NCBI GenBank assembly: GCA_018818165.1 | Contig: JAHISP010000006.1 | Span: 1 to 64,000, forward strand | Reading direction: 5' to 3' | From: Bacteroidota bacterium | GTDB lineage: Bacteria; Bacteroidota; Ignavibacteria; Ignavibacteriales; Melioribacteraceae | Length of the DNA: 64,000 nt | Shown: positions 45,996-54,830 of the stretch, piece by piece | Layout of the letters: the number at the start of each line of letters is the position of its first letter | Position numbering within the stretch: position 1 is the stretch's first letter | Translations under genes and position numbers: made by a program | Notes under the pieces: model-generated | What the model was told of the DNA's origin: nothing | The model's database searches: none | The model's input: only the letters and a program-made list of their open reading frames with translations

Positions 45996-46916
45996 ATGGG
46001 AAAAGAAATAAAAATTTACGATGATATTTACGAATCTGGATTTTTGGGATTTGATGAAAATGGAATATTAAGAACAGATTTTAAAATGAAAGAAATTAAA
46101 ATATTACCAAATTTCACAAAGTACTTTGGAAAACCAGTTGACCACTTTGAAAATGTAATTATTAGCGACATTCATCTTGGAAGTAAACTTTCTCAAACAG
46201 AGACATTGATTACATTTCTGAAAAATATTTCTTTTGAAAGACTAATAATTAATGGTGATGTTTTTGATTCGATTAATATGAAACGCTTGAGCAAACAACA
46301 TTGGAAAGTATTATCTGAATTAAGAAAAATTACAGATAAAGAAAACCACAGAGAAGTAATTTGGATACGTGGAAATCATGATGGATTTTCTGATTTGCTT
46401 ACGCAATTGCTTGGCATTAAAGTCTATAACGAATATATGTTTGATTGGAATAACAAAAAAGTACTAGCCTTGCATGGTGACGTTTTTGATGTATTTACAA
46501 GTAAGCATCCAATAATATCAGAAGTCGCGGACAGAATATACAAATTTGCAATTTATATTGACCCAGTGAAAAACAGAATTAGCAAATTTTTGAAAAGAAA
46601 CACAAAAGCATTTTTACGAAATGCTCAAATTGTTAGAGAACGATCATTGGCATACGGAAAGCATAAGAATGCCGATGTTGTTTGCTGTGGGCATACACAT
46701 TATCCAGAAATGGTAGAACAAAATGGAATGACTTATCTTAATTCCGGAAGTTGGACAACTAATCCAACAACATTTATTGGTTTTACAAAAGATGATGTAA
46801 AAGTAGTGCCTTTTTCAAACGATGACATTTTCAAAATTGAAACTAGTCAGATTGATGAAAACCAATTTTTACATGATTTTGATATGTTGGACGAAAAGAT
46901 TGCGGTTCAATCATAG
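45996..46916 (+). CDS. Calcineurin-like metallophosphoesterase, PlcP-like (phospholipase C candidate)
   Basis: 306 residues, cytoplasmic. Metal ligands: ISDIHLGSK (about 57), NGDVFDS (about 86), RGNHDGF (about 126), LHGDVFD (about 159), and CGHTHYPE (about 231). This is the UDP-2,3-diacylglucosamine hydrolase-related group (COG2908 type) that includes PlcP, the phospholipase C that degrades phospholipids to diacylglycerol in phosphate-starved bacteria; PlcP is typically encoded beside a lipid glycosyltransferase. Here it follows the GT21 gene by 24 nt. The first 45 residues are an extension not seen in the core family. LpxH-like activity on lipid A precursors is the alternative, less supported by context. 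Confidence 0.85.
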   Translation: MGKEIKIYDDIYESGFLGFDENGILRTDFKMKEIKILPNFTKYFGKPVDHFENVIISDIHLGSKLSQTETLITFLKNISFERLIINGDVFDSINMKRLSKQHWKVLSELRKITDKENHREVIWIRGNHDGFSDLLTQLLGIKVYNEYMFDWNNKKVLALHGDVFDVFTSKHPIISEVADRIYKFAIYIDPVKNRISKFLKRNTKAFLRNAQIVRERSLAYGKHKNADVVCCGHTHYPEMVEQNGMTYLNSGSWTTNPTTFIGFTKDDVKVVPFSNDDIFKIETSQIDENQFLHDFDMLDEKIAVQS

Positions 46917-46966
46917 ATTAAAATTATTTAGTTCAATATTTGTTCAAGACAGAGTAAGAAAAATTA

Positions 46967-48250
46967 CTAAATTGCTTTTGATTTTATTTTGCCTTTAGAA
47001 TTATTATTTGTTTTGAACTTTTTAATTAAATCAGCAAAAATAAAAGCAGCTGGTTTAAAGGTTCGTTTAAATTTGTTTTCGTAATCAACATGAATTAAAC
47101 CAAATCTTTTGGATTTTCCTTCAAGCCATTCGTAGTTATCAAGCAGCGACCAATAAAAGAATCCAATTAATAATTTCCCACGCTTGATTTGTTTACTTAC
47201 AACTTTTAGATGTTTTTTTATAAATTTAATTCGCAATTTTTCATCATCAGTTGCAATCCCGTTTTCAGTAATTATCATTTCTTTATCATACTTTGAAACA
47301 AGCTTAATTATTTTTTTTAATCCATTTGGATAAATCTCCCATCCCATATCTGTAGTAGGATTCTTAGCGAAAAGCTCCATTGGATTTTTATAATTAATCT
47401 TAAATTTTGCATGAAGGCGGTAATAGTAATTTATTCCCCAAAAATCTATTTTGTTATCCAGAGGTAAATAAGAAACATAATCAAGAAGAAAGGGGAAATA
47501 GATTTCCAGAGTGTTTGTCCTAAACGCATCTAAAATCATCACATTGAAAAATTGATGTAACCTGTTTGCTAAGCTTTTATCCAAAAACCAACTACGTGCT
47601 TCTTTGAAAATAACAAAATGTTTAGCAATTCCAACTTTTATGTCTTCGTCAAAATTTTTAAGCATATCGTAAATTCGAATATGTGCATAAAGAATATTAT
47701 ATGTTACATCCATTACCTTGTATAGATCTTTTTGTCCAGGAGGAAATTTTGCATCGCCATAAGCTGCTAAAGCCCAAACGAGTGGTTCGTTAAAAGTAAT
47801 CCAAAATTTAATTTTAGGGGCAAATTCTTTAATCATTTTTTTAGCAAATTTTGTAAAAATTTCAATAGAACTGGCATCTGTCCAAGGCGATAATGAATGG
47901 AACCAACTAGGATGAGTAAAATGATGCAGAGTAATAATTGGCTCAATATTCATTTCAATAAGTTTATCAATCATTTGATGATACCTATCAATAGCGGGTT
48001 GTGAATATTCATTTCGAGTCGGTTCAATTCGTGCCCATTCTATTGAAAATCTGTAAGCATTTAAATTTAGTTCCTTTAAATATTCAAAATCAGTTTCCCA
48101 AAGGTCCCAATGGTTACTTCCATTTTCATAGCGGGGATCTGCATTGTCGTTTTTGAATTTACCGAGATTTTCCCAATCGGTAAAGTCATTTTCTATATTT
48201 CCTTCAATTTGGAAGGCAGACGTTGCAACACCCCAAAGAAAATTTCGCAT
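46967..48250 (-). CDS. Glycoside hydrolase family 1 protein
   Basis: 427 residues. GH1 (beta/alpha)8 barrel: FLWGVATSAFQIEGNIENDF start, NAYRFSIEWARIEP, acid/base Glu in TFNEP (about 153), nucleophile Glu in ITENG (about 327), FFYWSLLDNYEWLEGKSKRF near the end. No signal peptide, so cytoplasmic. The ATG at 48250 directly abuts the OlsF-like gene end, so both are one unit under array 3. Usual activity would be beta-glucosidase. GH1 also contains SFR2, a plant transglycosylase acting on galactolipids, so given its neighbours a role in glycolipid remodelling is a possibility but only inferred. Confidence 0.9.
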   Translation of the reverse strand: MRNFLWGVATSAFQIEGNIENDFTDWENLGKFKNDNADPRYENGSNHWDLWETDFEYLKELNLNAYRFSIEWARIEPTRNEYSQPAIDRYHQMIDKLIEMNIEPIITLHHFTHPSWFHSLSPWTDASSIEIFTKFAKKMIKEFAPKIKFWITFNEPLVWALAAYGDAKFPPGQKDLYKVMDVTYNILYAHIRIYDMLKNFDEDIKVGIAKHFVIFKEARSWFLDKSLANRLHQFFNVMILDAFRTNTLEIYFPFLLDYVSYLPLDNKIDFWGINYYYRLHAKFKINYKNPMELFAKNPTTDMGWEIYPNGLKKIIKLVSKYDKEMIITENGIATDDEKLRIKFIKKHLKVVSKQIKRGKLLIGFFYWSLLDNYEWLEGKSKRFGLIHVDYENKFKRTFKPAAFIFADLIKKFKTNNNSKGKIKSKAI

Positions 48251-49990
48251 TTATACTAATTCCTTATTTTTATGAGGATAAATATAACGCTCTTTTTTCC
48301 TCTCTTTAATTTTTTCTACTTCAATTTTTAATAATCCATCCACGCAATTTGAAAAATCACGGTCAATATTAAATGCAAGAAAATTTACTCCATCATCTTC
48401 CGCAATTTCAGCATAATGTTTAAAGAGAATTGGGTATTTAAAATTCAATTCATTCAGTTTTAATGTAAGTGTGTTATAATCAGTTCTACGCACGTCGGAT
48501 GTAAACACTAATTTTAAATCATTTAAAATATTATCGTTAATCAAAAAAGCATTTTTTGCTTCTGCAGTTTCTTTTTGGGATCTGTACCATTTATTTGTAT
48601 AGCTAATAATCAAACTAATTGCTTCGTCTGTATATTTATCACTTATGCTTACCGGCCCAAATAGGTATTTCAACTCGGGTGCATTTGCGATAATTGCACC
48701 AATCCCTTGCCAAAGATAATCAAGAGCATTACTATTCCAATATTTTGATCGAACAAAACTTCTTCCTAACTCAATGGAATAGGGTAGCACATTTTTAATG
48801 AAATCCTCAGAAAAATTAAAAAGTGTTGATGAATAAAATCCATCTACGTTATGTAATTCAAGTATTTGATTTCCAAATCCAAGACGATAAGAGCCAACAA
48901 TTTCTAAGTTCTCATTATCCCAAATTACAAGGTGATTATAGTATTTATCAAATTTATCTGTATCTTTTTTGTTCCCAGTTCCTTCCCCAACTTTTCTAAA
49001 AGTAATTTCACGCAACCTCGCAATTTCTTTTATAGTATTTGGTGAATTTGAATAATCAACTAAGTAAATTGTTTTGCTATCCCTAGTCTCCATAAGCTTA
49101 ACAGAATTTCTTAACTCTTTTATCATGAAGCGACAATCAATTGGATGAATAATGTTTTTCTCTGTAGCAAAAAGTCCAGCTTTATTTTTGCCAATTTTAT
49201 CAACATGCTTTTTTAATAGCTTTATGTAAATACTATCTTTAATGCCAGTATGAAATGTTTTTGATGGAATTGGACTTCCAATAATTATTTCCAAATGTTT
49301 GTTCTTTTTATTAAATAATTCATGTGACAGTAAAATTATAGAAAGACGTTTGTTCAATACTGATAGAAGATAGAACAGCGCGGAGTTACGGGCTTTTATA
49401 TAAACTGGAAGTATTGGAGAATTGAATTTGTTTGAAAGAAAAATAGGTGATTTATTCCATTTGGAATCTGTGATGGTTAATCCTTTAAGTCTACTTACTT
49501 CACCTGCTGGAAAAATAATAACAACCTTTTCCTCTTCTAGAGCTTGTGAAATTGCAAGAAGTCGCTCACGTTTAAAACTGGAGTTTTCAATATCTACAGG
49601 TAATATAAAATCGTTAATATTGTCAATTGAAGAAAGAATATCGTTAGCAACAATTTTAATGTCATTTCTTACAAGTGAAATTGCCTTTATTAATGCAAGC
49701 GAATCTAGCGAACCTATTGGATGATTTGCGGTAACAATTAAACGTCCTTCCGCTGGAATTTTAAGGATATCAGAAGAGGATATAGTAAAAGTAAAATTTA
49801 AATATTCAAAGATTTCATCTATAAATTCTATTCCACAAATATCTTCTTTTCCAATTAATAAACTATTTATCTCATCCACATGAAGAATCTTTTTAAACAA
49901 ATTTATTGTAATTCTCTTAAGCAAAGACACATTTTCAAATATTTTAATCCCTTTTTCATTAAGAATATTTTCTAAATTTATTTCCTTCAT
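48251..49990 (-). CDS. OlsF-like bifunctional acyltransferase (ornithine lipid synthesis candidate)
   Basis: 579 residues in two domains. N-terminal lysophospholipid-acyltransferase domain (PlsC/OlsA-like) with TANHPIGSLDS (NHxxxxD, about residue 85) and IIFPAGEVSRL (about 160). C-terminal GNAT-like domain, about 300-480 (OlsB-like, Acetyltransf_5), with KTIYLVDYSNSP, REITFRKVGEGTG, and ELGRSFVRSKYW. This order and total length match OlsF, which first N-acylates ornithine and then O-acylates lyso-ornithine lipid to make phosphorus-free membrane lipid. First gene of the minus-strand unit driven by array 3. A haemolysin-like acyltransferase of other specificity remains possible. Confidence 0.85.
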   Translation of the reverse strand: MKEINLENILNEKGIKIFENVSLLKRITINLFKKILHVDEINSLLIGKEDICGIEFIDEIFEYLNFTFTISSSDILKIPAEGRLIVTANHPIGSLDSLALIKAISLVRNDIKIVANDILSSIDNINDFILPVDIENSSFKRERLLAISQALEEEKVVIIFPAGEVSRLKGLTITDSKWNKSPIFLSNKFNSPILPVYIKARNSALFYLLSVLNKRLSIILLSHELFNKKNKHLEIIIGSPIPSKTFHTGIKDSIYIKLLKKHVDKIGKNKAGLFATEKNIIHPIDCRFMIKELRNSVKLMETRDSKTIYLVDYSNSPNTIKEIARLREITFRKVGEGTGNKKDTDKFDKYYNHLVIWDNENLEIVGSYRLGFGNQILELHNVDGFYSSTLFNFSEDFIKNVLPYSIELGRSFVRSKYWNSNALDYLWQGIGAIIANAPELKYLFGPVSISDKYTDEAISLIISYTNKWYRSQKETAEAKNAFLINDNILNDLKLVFTSDVRRTDYNTLTLKLNELNFKYPILFKHYAEIAEDDGVNFLAFNIDRDFSNCVDGLLKIEVEKIKERKKERYIYPHKNKELV

Positions 49991-50050
49991 TTATTTTTCT
50001 CCAAGTATAATCGTTTTATAAAAACATAAAATTCCATTATGTAAACTCAA

Positions 50051-50108
50051 CAAATAATTATTTAGCCACGTTAAGTTGGTGTTAATAATGTATTAATTAA
50101 TTGTTAAG
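50051..50108 (-). promoter_or_regulatory. Pho-box-like array 3: four 11-bp-spaced units, minus orientation
   Basis: On the minus strand CTTAACAA, ATTAATAC, ATTAACAC and CTTAACGT follow each other with exactly 11-bp spacing (plus-strand GTTAA/ATTAA at 50103, 50092, 50081, 50070). A -7-like TAATTATTTG (50060-50051 read on minus) follows one base further away than in arrays 1 and 2. It faces the olsF-like gene starting at 49990. Because TTAA is a palindrome, plus-strand reading is partly possible, but flanking C/A bases fit the minus orientation better. Confidence 0.65.
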
Positions 50109-50193
50109 ACTCTCGGATAGGTAAGCAATAATTTAGCTTTTTATTAAAAAATATGTAATTTACCAAAGTGCTTTCTATTTATATGGAATTATT

Positions 50194-51801
50194 TTGGTAA
50201 AATGCTGCAATAAAATATTTTTATTCCTTTTAGCAACAATATTTGTTACTCAAGCAAATTATCCGCAGGATTCAACAACAATTAAAAAACACTTAAATTA
50301 TTTAGGAAGTGATTTGTTTGAAGGTAGAGGAACTGGAACAATTGGAGGAGAACTTACTGCGAAATATTTAGCGCTTTATTTGAACAAGTATGAACTTATG
50401 CCTATGGGTTACGAAAATACTTTCTATCAATACATTCCAATGCACGGCATTAAACCCAAAGATGATTCTAAAATTATAATTGTAAATAACGCTAAAGATA
50501 CACTTCAGATAAAGAAAGATTTTCAATTTTACCACGTTGGTGGAAGAACGTTTGCACCTAATCCAATTTCAATAGTTTTTGGTGGATTTGGAATTTCTGC
50601 ACCAGAGTTTAATTATGATGATTATGCCGAAGTTAATGTTGAAGGTAAAGTTGTTCTTTTCTTTGAAGGTGAGCCAAGTTCTAATAACCCAGAATATTTT
50701 AATGGAATATATCCTTCCAATTATAGTTTTGCAGATACAAAACAAAAAATTGCACTTTCAAAAGGAGCTATTGGAACAATTCAAGTTCCAACTTATTCAT
50801 GTTTGTCAGACTCAGATTGGGAAAAACTTAACCAAGAGTTCTTTTTTGAAGATATATCATTAGCATATTTGCCTACACCGTTGTTGAGCATTTTATTAAA
50901 TCCAAAATCGGTATCTCTGCTTTTTAAAGATTCTGAGTATTCGTTTAACACAGTAAAAAAAATGCTTGAAACACAGGAAATGAAAAGCTTTGAATTAAAG
51001 AGCAAACTGCTTTTAGAACCCAAATTTAATCGCCGTGATTTTGTTGCACCCAATGTTGTGGGCTATTTACAAGGTAATGATGATGACCTAAGTAATGAAT
51101 ATGTTGTAGTTACTGCGCATTATGATCATCTTGGTATTGGTTTGCCAGTTGAAAGAGATTCAATTTATAACGGAGTTTTGGATAACGCAATCGGAGTTTC
51201 GGCATTGCTGGAACTTGCGAAATTGTTCAGTGACAATAATTCGTCAATAAAACGGTCTATTATTTTTCTTTTTGTTACTGGTGAGGAAAAAGGATTGCTC
51301 GGCTCCTCTTATTTTGTTGATCATCCGCCAATTCCTAAAGATAAAATTGTTGCAAATATTAATATTGATGGTCTTGCAGTTATTGATGATTTCAATTCTA
51401 TTGTTGGAATTGGAGCTGAGTTTTCTACTCTAGAAAAATTACTTATTGAAACTGCAAAAAAAAATAAATTAAACGTGGATGAAATTCCAAGTGAATTTGA
51501 TTCATATGAATCATTCCTTCATTCAGATCAATTAGCTTTTGCACTTGCGGGAATTCCATCAGTCCTGCTTTCTGAAGGAATAAATTATATTAATCTCAAT
51601 AGAACAGAAGCTATTAAAAAATGGAAAGATTATATCAATTATAAATATCACACACCATTTGATGATTTAACACAAAGTATAAATTACAAAGCAGTTAACC
51701 ACCATATAAAAATATTGCATAGTTTTATAATGGAAGTGGCAAATAGCGATAGTAAAATAGAGTGGAAAAGTTCTTCTCCTTATAAAAGGAATGTTAAATG
51801 A
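50194..51801 (+). CDS. Secreted M28-family zinc peptidase
   Basis: 535 residues. TTG start at 50194 (GGAATTATT upstream), signal peptide to about residue 20 (NKIFLFLLATIFVTQA). A PA-domain-like insertion lies in the first half; the M28 catalytic domain has VVTAHYDHLGIG (zinc His-x-Asp), NGVLDNAIGVSALLEL (bridging Asp), GEEKGLLGSSYF (Glu-Glu), INIDGLAVIDDF and FLHSDQLAFALAGIPS. Aminopeptidase or related function in the periplasm. Its stop overlaps the pstS start (ATGA), so the two are one operon. No Pho-like -7 fits before it on the plus strand. Confidence 0.9.
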   Translation: MVKCCNKIFLFLLATIFVTQANYPQDSTTIKKHLNYLGSDLFEGRGTGTIGGELTAKYLALYLNKYELMPMGYENTFYQYIPMHGIKPKDDSKIIIVNNAKDTLQIKKDFQFYHVGGRTFAPNPISIVFGGFGISAPEFNYDDYAEVNVEGKVVLFFEGEPSSNNPEYFNGIYPSNYSFADTKQKIALSKGAIGTIQVPTYSCLSDSDWEKLNQEFFFEDISLAYLPTPLLSILLNPKSVSLLFKDSEYSFNTVKKMLETQEMKSFELKSKLLLEPKFNRRDFVAPNVVGYLQGNDDDLSNEYVVVTAHYDHLGIGLPVERDSIYNGVLDNAIGVSALLELAKLFSDNNSSIKRSIIFLFVTGEEKGLLGSSYFVDHPPIPKDKIVANINIDGLAVIDDFNSIVGIGAEFSTLEKLLIETAKKNKLNVDEIPSEFDSYESFLHSDQLAFALAGIPSVLLSEGINYINLNRTEAIKKWKDYINYKYHTPFDDLTQSINYKAVNHHIKILHSFIMEVANSDSKIEWKSSSPYKRNVK

Positions 51802-52637
51802 AGCAAAAAGTTAATGCATTTTTCGCGGTTCTGATGCTTTTAGTTGGCGGTTGCTATAGTTCATCAAGCATTTCAGAAGTGGATGCTATTATTATTAAAG
51901 GTTCCGACACCATGTTGCAATTAACACAAAAACTTGCTGATACTTTTTCCGAAAATAATCCGAATACTAAGTTTCAAATTTATGGTGGTGGAACAGAAAC
52001 TGGAATAGAAGAACTACTTTCTGGAAGAATTGATATTTGTAATGCCTCAAGAAATTTAACTCCGCTTGAAGCAAAAAATTTAGCTGATTATTATGGTAGC
52101 ATAGGTATGTACTATTTAATTGCCAAAGATGCAATTAGCATTTATGCAAACATTGAAAGCCCAATTAATAATTTATCAATGGAAGAACTAAATAAGATAT
52201 TAACTGGGCAATATTCTAATTTAGATTCTCTTAATCTTGGAAAGGGAAAAATAGTTTTAGCGATACGCGATTCTGATTCAGGCACTAGAAAATTTCTACA
52301 AGATTTAGTTTTGCCAAATAATGAATTTAGTAAAACTGCAAAAGCATTTGCCACAACAGAGGAAATAATTGCTTTTATTCAAGAGAACAAAAATGGAATT
52401 AGCTTTGGCGGTATTGGGTTAGCAAAGGGAATAAAACTAATATCAATAAATGGAATTGAACCAAATTCAAAAAACACTAAAAATGATAGTTATCCTTTAA
52501 CAAGGTATTTGCATTTTTTTACAACCAAATCTCCATCGGGGAAGGTCAAAAAATTTATAGATTGGGTTCTTAGTCCAGAAGGGCAAAAAGTAGTGAAAGA
52601 AGAAGGATTTGTACCGCTTTGGGAAATAAATTATTAA
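51798..52637 (+). CDS. pstS: PstS-family phosphate-binding lipoprotein
   Basis: 279 residues. Signal with lipobox (FFAVLMLLVGGC), then the PBP-like phosphate-binding fold: IIIKGSDTMLQLTQKLADTF near residue 35, GGGTETGIEELLSGRIDICN then ASRNLT, LAIRDSDSGTRKFLQDL (phosphate-contacting Ser/Arg), and WVLSPEGQKVVKEEGFVPL at the end. Delivers phosphate to the PstCAB transporter; those permease and ATPase genes are not in this window. The start overlaps the peptidase stop by 4 nt. Position beside the lipid-remodelling genes supports the phosphate theme of the region. Confidence 0.92.
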   Translation: MKQKVNAFFAVLMLLVGGCYSSSSISEVDAIIIKGSDTMLQLTQKLADTFSENNPNTKFQIYGGGTETGIEELLSGRIDICNASRNLTPLEAKNLADYYGSIGMYYLIAKDAISIYANIESPINNLSMEELNKILTGQYSNLDSLNLGKGKIVLAIRDSDSGTRKFLQDLVLPNNEFSKTAKAFATTEEIIAFIQENKNGISFGGIGLAKGIKLISINGIEPNSKNTKNDSYPLTRYLHFFTTKSPSGKVKKFIDWVLSPEGQKVVKEEGFVPLWEINY

Positions 52638-52819
52638 GTCAAAAACACTTAAACTGTATTAAAAAATAAATGCTCAAAAAAGTAATTACTAACAATTTTA
52701 TCATATTTTCACTTTTTTTGTCACTTGACGAACTATATGGCATTTCAACGAAAATACTTATACTAAATTAAAAAGTAATTATTATTTTTAAGCAAAAAAT
52801 TATAATTCTGTAATAATTT

Positions 52820-53944
52820 ATGGGTTTTATGTCAAGACAAAATAGTTTTGTAACTCTTATCGAAAAATCAAAAGATGGTCTGTTAAGTAACTTTTGGTTA
52901 TTAAACAGTTTTGGATGGCTAGTTTATGCAATAATATTTCTTCCATTTGCAATAACATTTTATGGTAGTGATTCAACAAAAGTAATACTTGCATTATTTA
53001 ATATATTTTTTGGCTTCATTGTAACTTCCGTTTTAAGATACATCTATAAAAATATTAAAATCCATCATAGATCTTTTATTAATACCGTTGTTTCTATATT
53101 CATTATCTCGTTTTTAGCGACAATGATTTGGTATCGTCTTGATGATTTAATGAGAATTTTATTTGTTGGATGGGAAAAGGGTTTTAAGAATGATTCTTTT
53201 ATTAGCATGATTTATGAGGTAATATGGGCTACTCCAATTTTACTAGTATGGAGTATCTTGTATTTTTCAGCCAACATTTTTAATGAACTTATTATCCAAA
53301 AAGAAACTTCGGAAAGAGCAAATGCTCTAGCTAAGGATGCCCAACTTGAAATGCTGCGCTATCAATTAAATCCGCATTTCATTTTTAACACATTAAGTTC
53401 ATTAAGAGCTTTGGTTCAGAAAGATCAGAGTAAAGCAAAAGATATGATAACAAAATTATCAGAGTTCCTTCGCTATAGCCTTGTTGACAATAGTTCAAAC
53501 GAGGTTCCCCTTTCTTCAGAAATTGAAGTTATTAAAAGTTATTTGGATATTGAAAAAGTACGATTTGGAGATGATTTAGAAGTTAAGTTTGATATTGAGA
53601 ATCTTGCTGAGGATTATCCAGTTCCAAGTTTTTTATTAAATCCATTATTAGATAATGCAATAAAATATGGTTATAATTCAAATACCTCAAAATTATATAT
53701 TGAAATTAATGCAAAAGTAACAACAGATAAAAGCTTAAATATCAATGTAATTAATAATGGAGGTTTAAGGAAAGATATTAGAAACGATAAAGACGGTACA
53801 AAAACCGGATTAAACAATGTTAAAAAAAGACTTCAATTTATTTATCCTAATTCTAGTACTTTTAGTTTAATAGAAAAAGATGGTTTTGTAATAGCAACAA
53901 TTATTATCAAAAAACAAATTAATCAAAATGCAAAAACAGATTAA
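52820..53944 (+). CDS. LytS-type membrane sensor histidine kinase
   Basis: 374 residues. Four membrane helices in the first 170 residues with no large sensor domain, then a His_kinase domain (YehU/LytS group) with the phospho-acceptor His in LRYQLNPHFIFNTLSSLRAL, and an HATPase with PSFLLNPLLDNAIKYGY. Its end overlaps the LytTR regulator gene by 17 nt, so the pair is one two-component system. The input signal is unknown. Confidence 0.93.
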   Translation: MGFMSRQNSFVTLIEKSKDGLLSNFWLLNSFGWLVYAIIFLPFAITFYGSDSTKVILALFNIFFGFIVTSVLRYIYKNIKIHHRSFINTVVSIFIISFLATMIWYRLDDLMRILFVGWEKGFKNDSFISMIYEVIWATPILLVWSILYFSANIFNELIIQKETSERANALAKDAQLEMLRYQLNPHFIFNTLSSLRALVQKDQSKAKDMITKLSEFLRYSLVDNSSNEVPLSSEIEVIKSYLDIEKVRFGDDLEVKFDIENLAEDYPVPSFLLNPLLDNAIKYGYNSNTSKLYIEINAKVTTDKSLNINVINNGGLRKDIRNDKDGTKTGLNNVKKRLQFIYPNSSTFSLIEKDGFVIATIIIKKQINQNAKTD

Positions 53945-54653
53945 AGCTATAATAGTTGATGATGAAAAATTAGCAATTGAAGATTTAGAGAACATCTTGA
54001 ATGATTTCAGAAATGATATTGAAATTGTTGGGAATGCAAGTAATCTTAAAGACGCAGTTGAACTAGTAAAAGCCAAAACTCCTGAATTAATCTTTTTAGA
54101 TATTCAATTAAAAGGAGAGAGTGGGTTTGATCTTTTGGAAGTGATTGATGATAAAATAAGAGTAATATTTATTACAGCTTATGATGATTACGCAATTAAA
54201 GCATTTGAAGTGAGCGCACAGGATTATTTGTTGAAACCAGTAAATCCAGATAGATTAAAAAAATCAATTGAACGGCTTATTACAAATGAAAATCAAGAGA
54301 CATATTCTGTTGAAAAGCTAAAATATTCTGATTCAGTTTTTATTTCGTTAAACAATAAATTTAATTTTTTGAAATTAAATTCAATTGTAGCAATCACAGC
54401 TGCAGGAGATTATTCAGAAATACACACGCTCGAAAATAAAAGGAAGCTTTCAACTAAGCTAATGAGAGAGTGGAGTGATAGACTTCCCGAAAGTTATTTT
54501 TGCAGAATTCATCGCTCAACGATTATCAATCTTGAATATTTAGAAAAAATAGAAGAATGGTTTAACCAATCCTACAGTGTTTATATGAAGGGTGAAGAGA
54601 AGCCCTTCGCAATGAGTCGTGGGTATGCAGCAAAACTCAAAAATATGTTTTAA
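53928..54653 (+). CDS. LytTR-family response regulator
   Basis: 241 residues. Receiver domain with acidic pocket IIVDDEKLA, phospho-acceptor Asp in LIFLDIQLKGESGFD (about 57) and the KPVNPDRLKKS loop Lys. C-terminal LytTR DNA-binding domain from about 140 (FNFLKLNSIVAITAAGDYSE, FCRIHRSTIINLEYLEKI). LytTR regulators bind direct repeats with about 21-22 bp spacing, so the 11-bp arrays nearby are not obvious targets. Coupled with the kinase. Confidence 0.94.
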   Translation: MQKQIKAIIVDDEKLAIEDLENILNDFRNDIEIVGNASNLKDAVELVKAKTPELIFLDIQLKGESGFDLLEVIDDKIRVIFITAYDDYAIKAFEVSAQDYLLKPVNPDRLKKSIERLITNENQETYSVEKLKYSDSVFISLNNKFNFLKLNSIVAITAAGDYSEIHTLENKRKLSTKLMREWSDRLPESYFCRIHRSTIINLEYLEKIEEWFNQSYSVYMKGEEKPFAMSRGYAAKLKNMF

Positions 54654-54830
54654 ATTTTAAAAATAATAAAAACGGAAATATCTATTCCTTCTCATTAATA
54701 TTAAAACCAAATATATTTACGGACAAATAAAGAAACTCATCGATTCAATATACAACTCACCGATAAAAAATATTCAACTATTTCGCATTCCATTATTTTT
54801 ACTCTAAATCTATAATAATTTGAGGATGGA

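Noticed and set aside
45996-46916. Metallophosphoesterase as plain LpxH
   Set aside because: Same superfamily, but the pairing with a GT21 gene and a Pho-like promoter favours a PlcP-type role; kept as an alternative in the feature text.
53928-54653. LytTR regulator as the protein binding the 11-bp arrays
   Set aside because: LytTR proteins bind repeats about 21-22 bp apart in another motif; 11-bp register is typical of OmpR/PhoB-type regulators.
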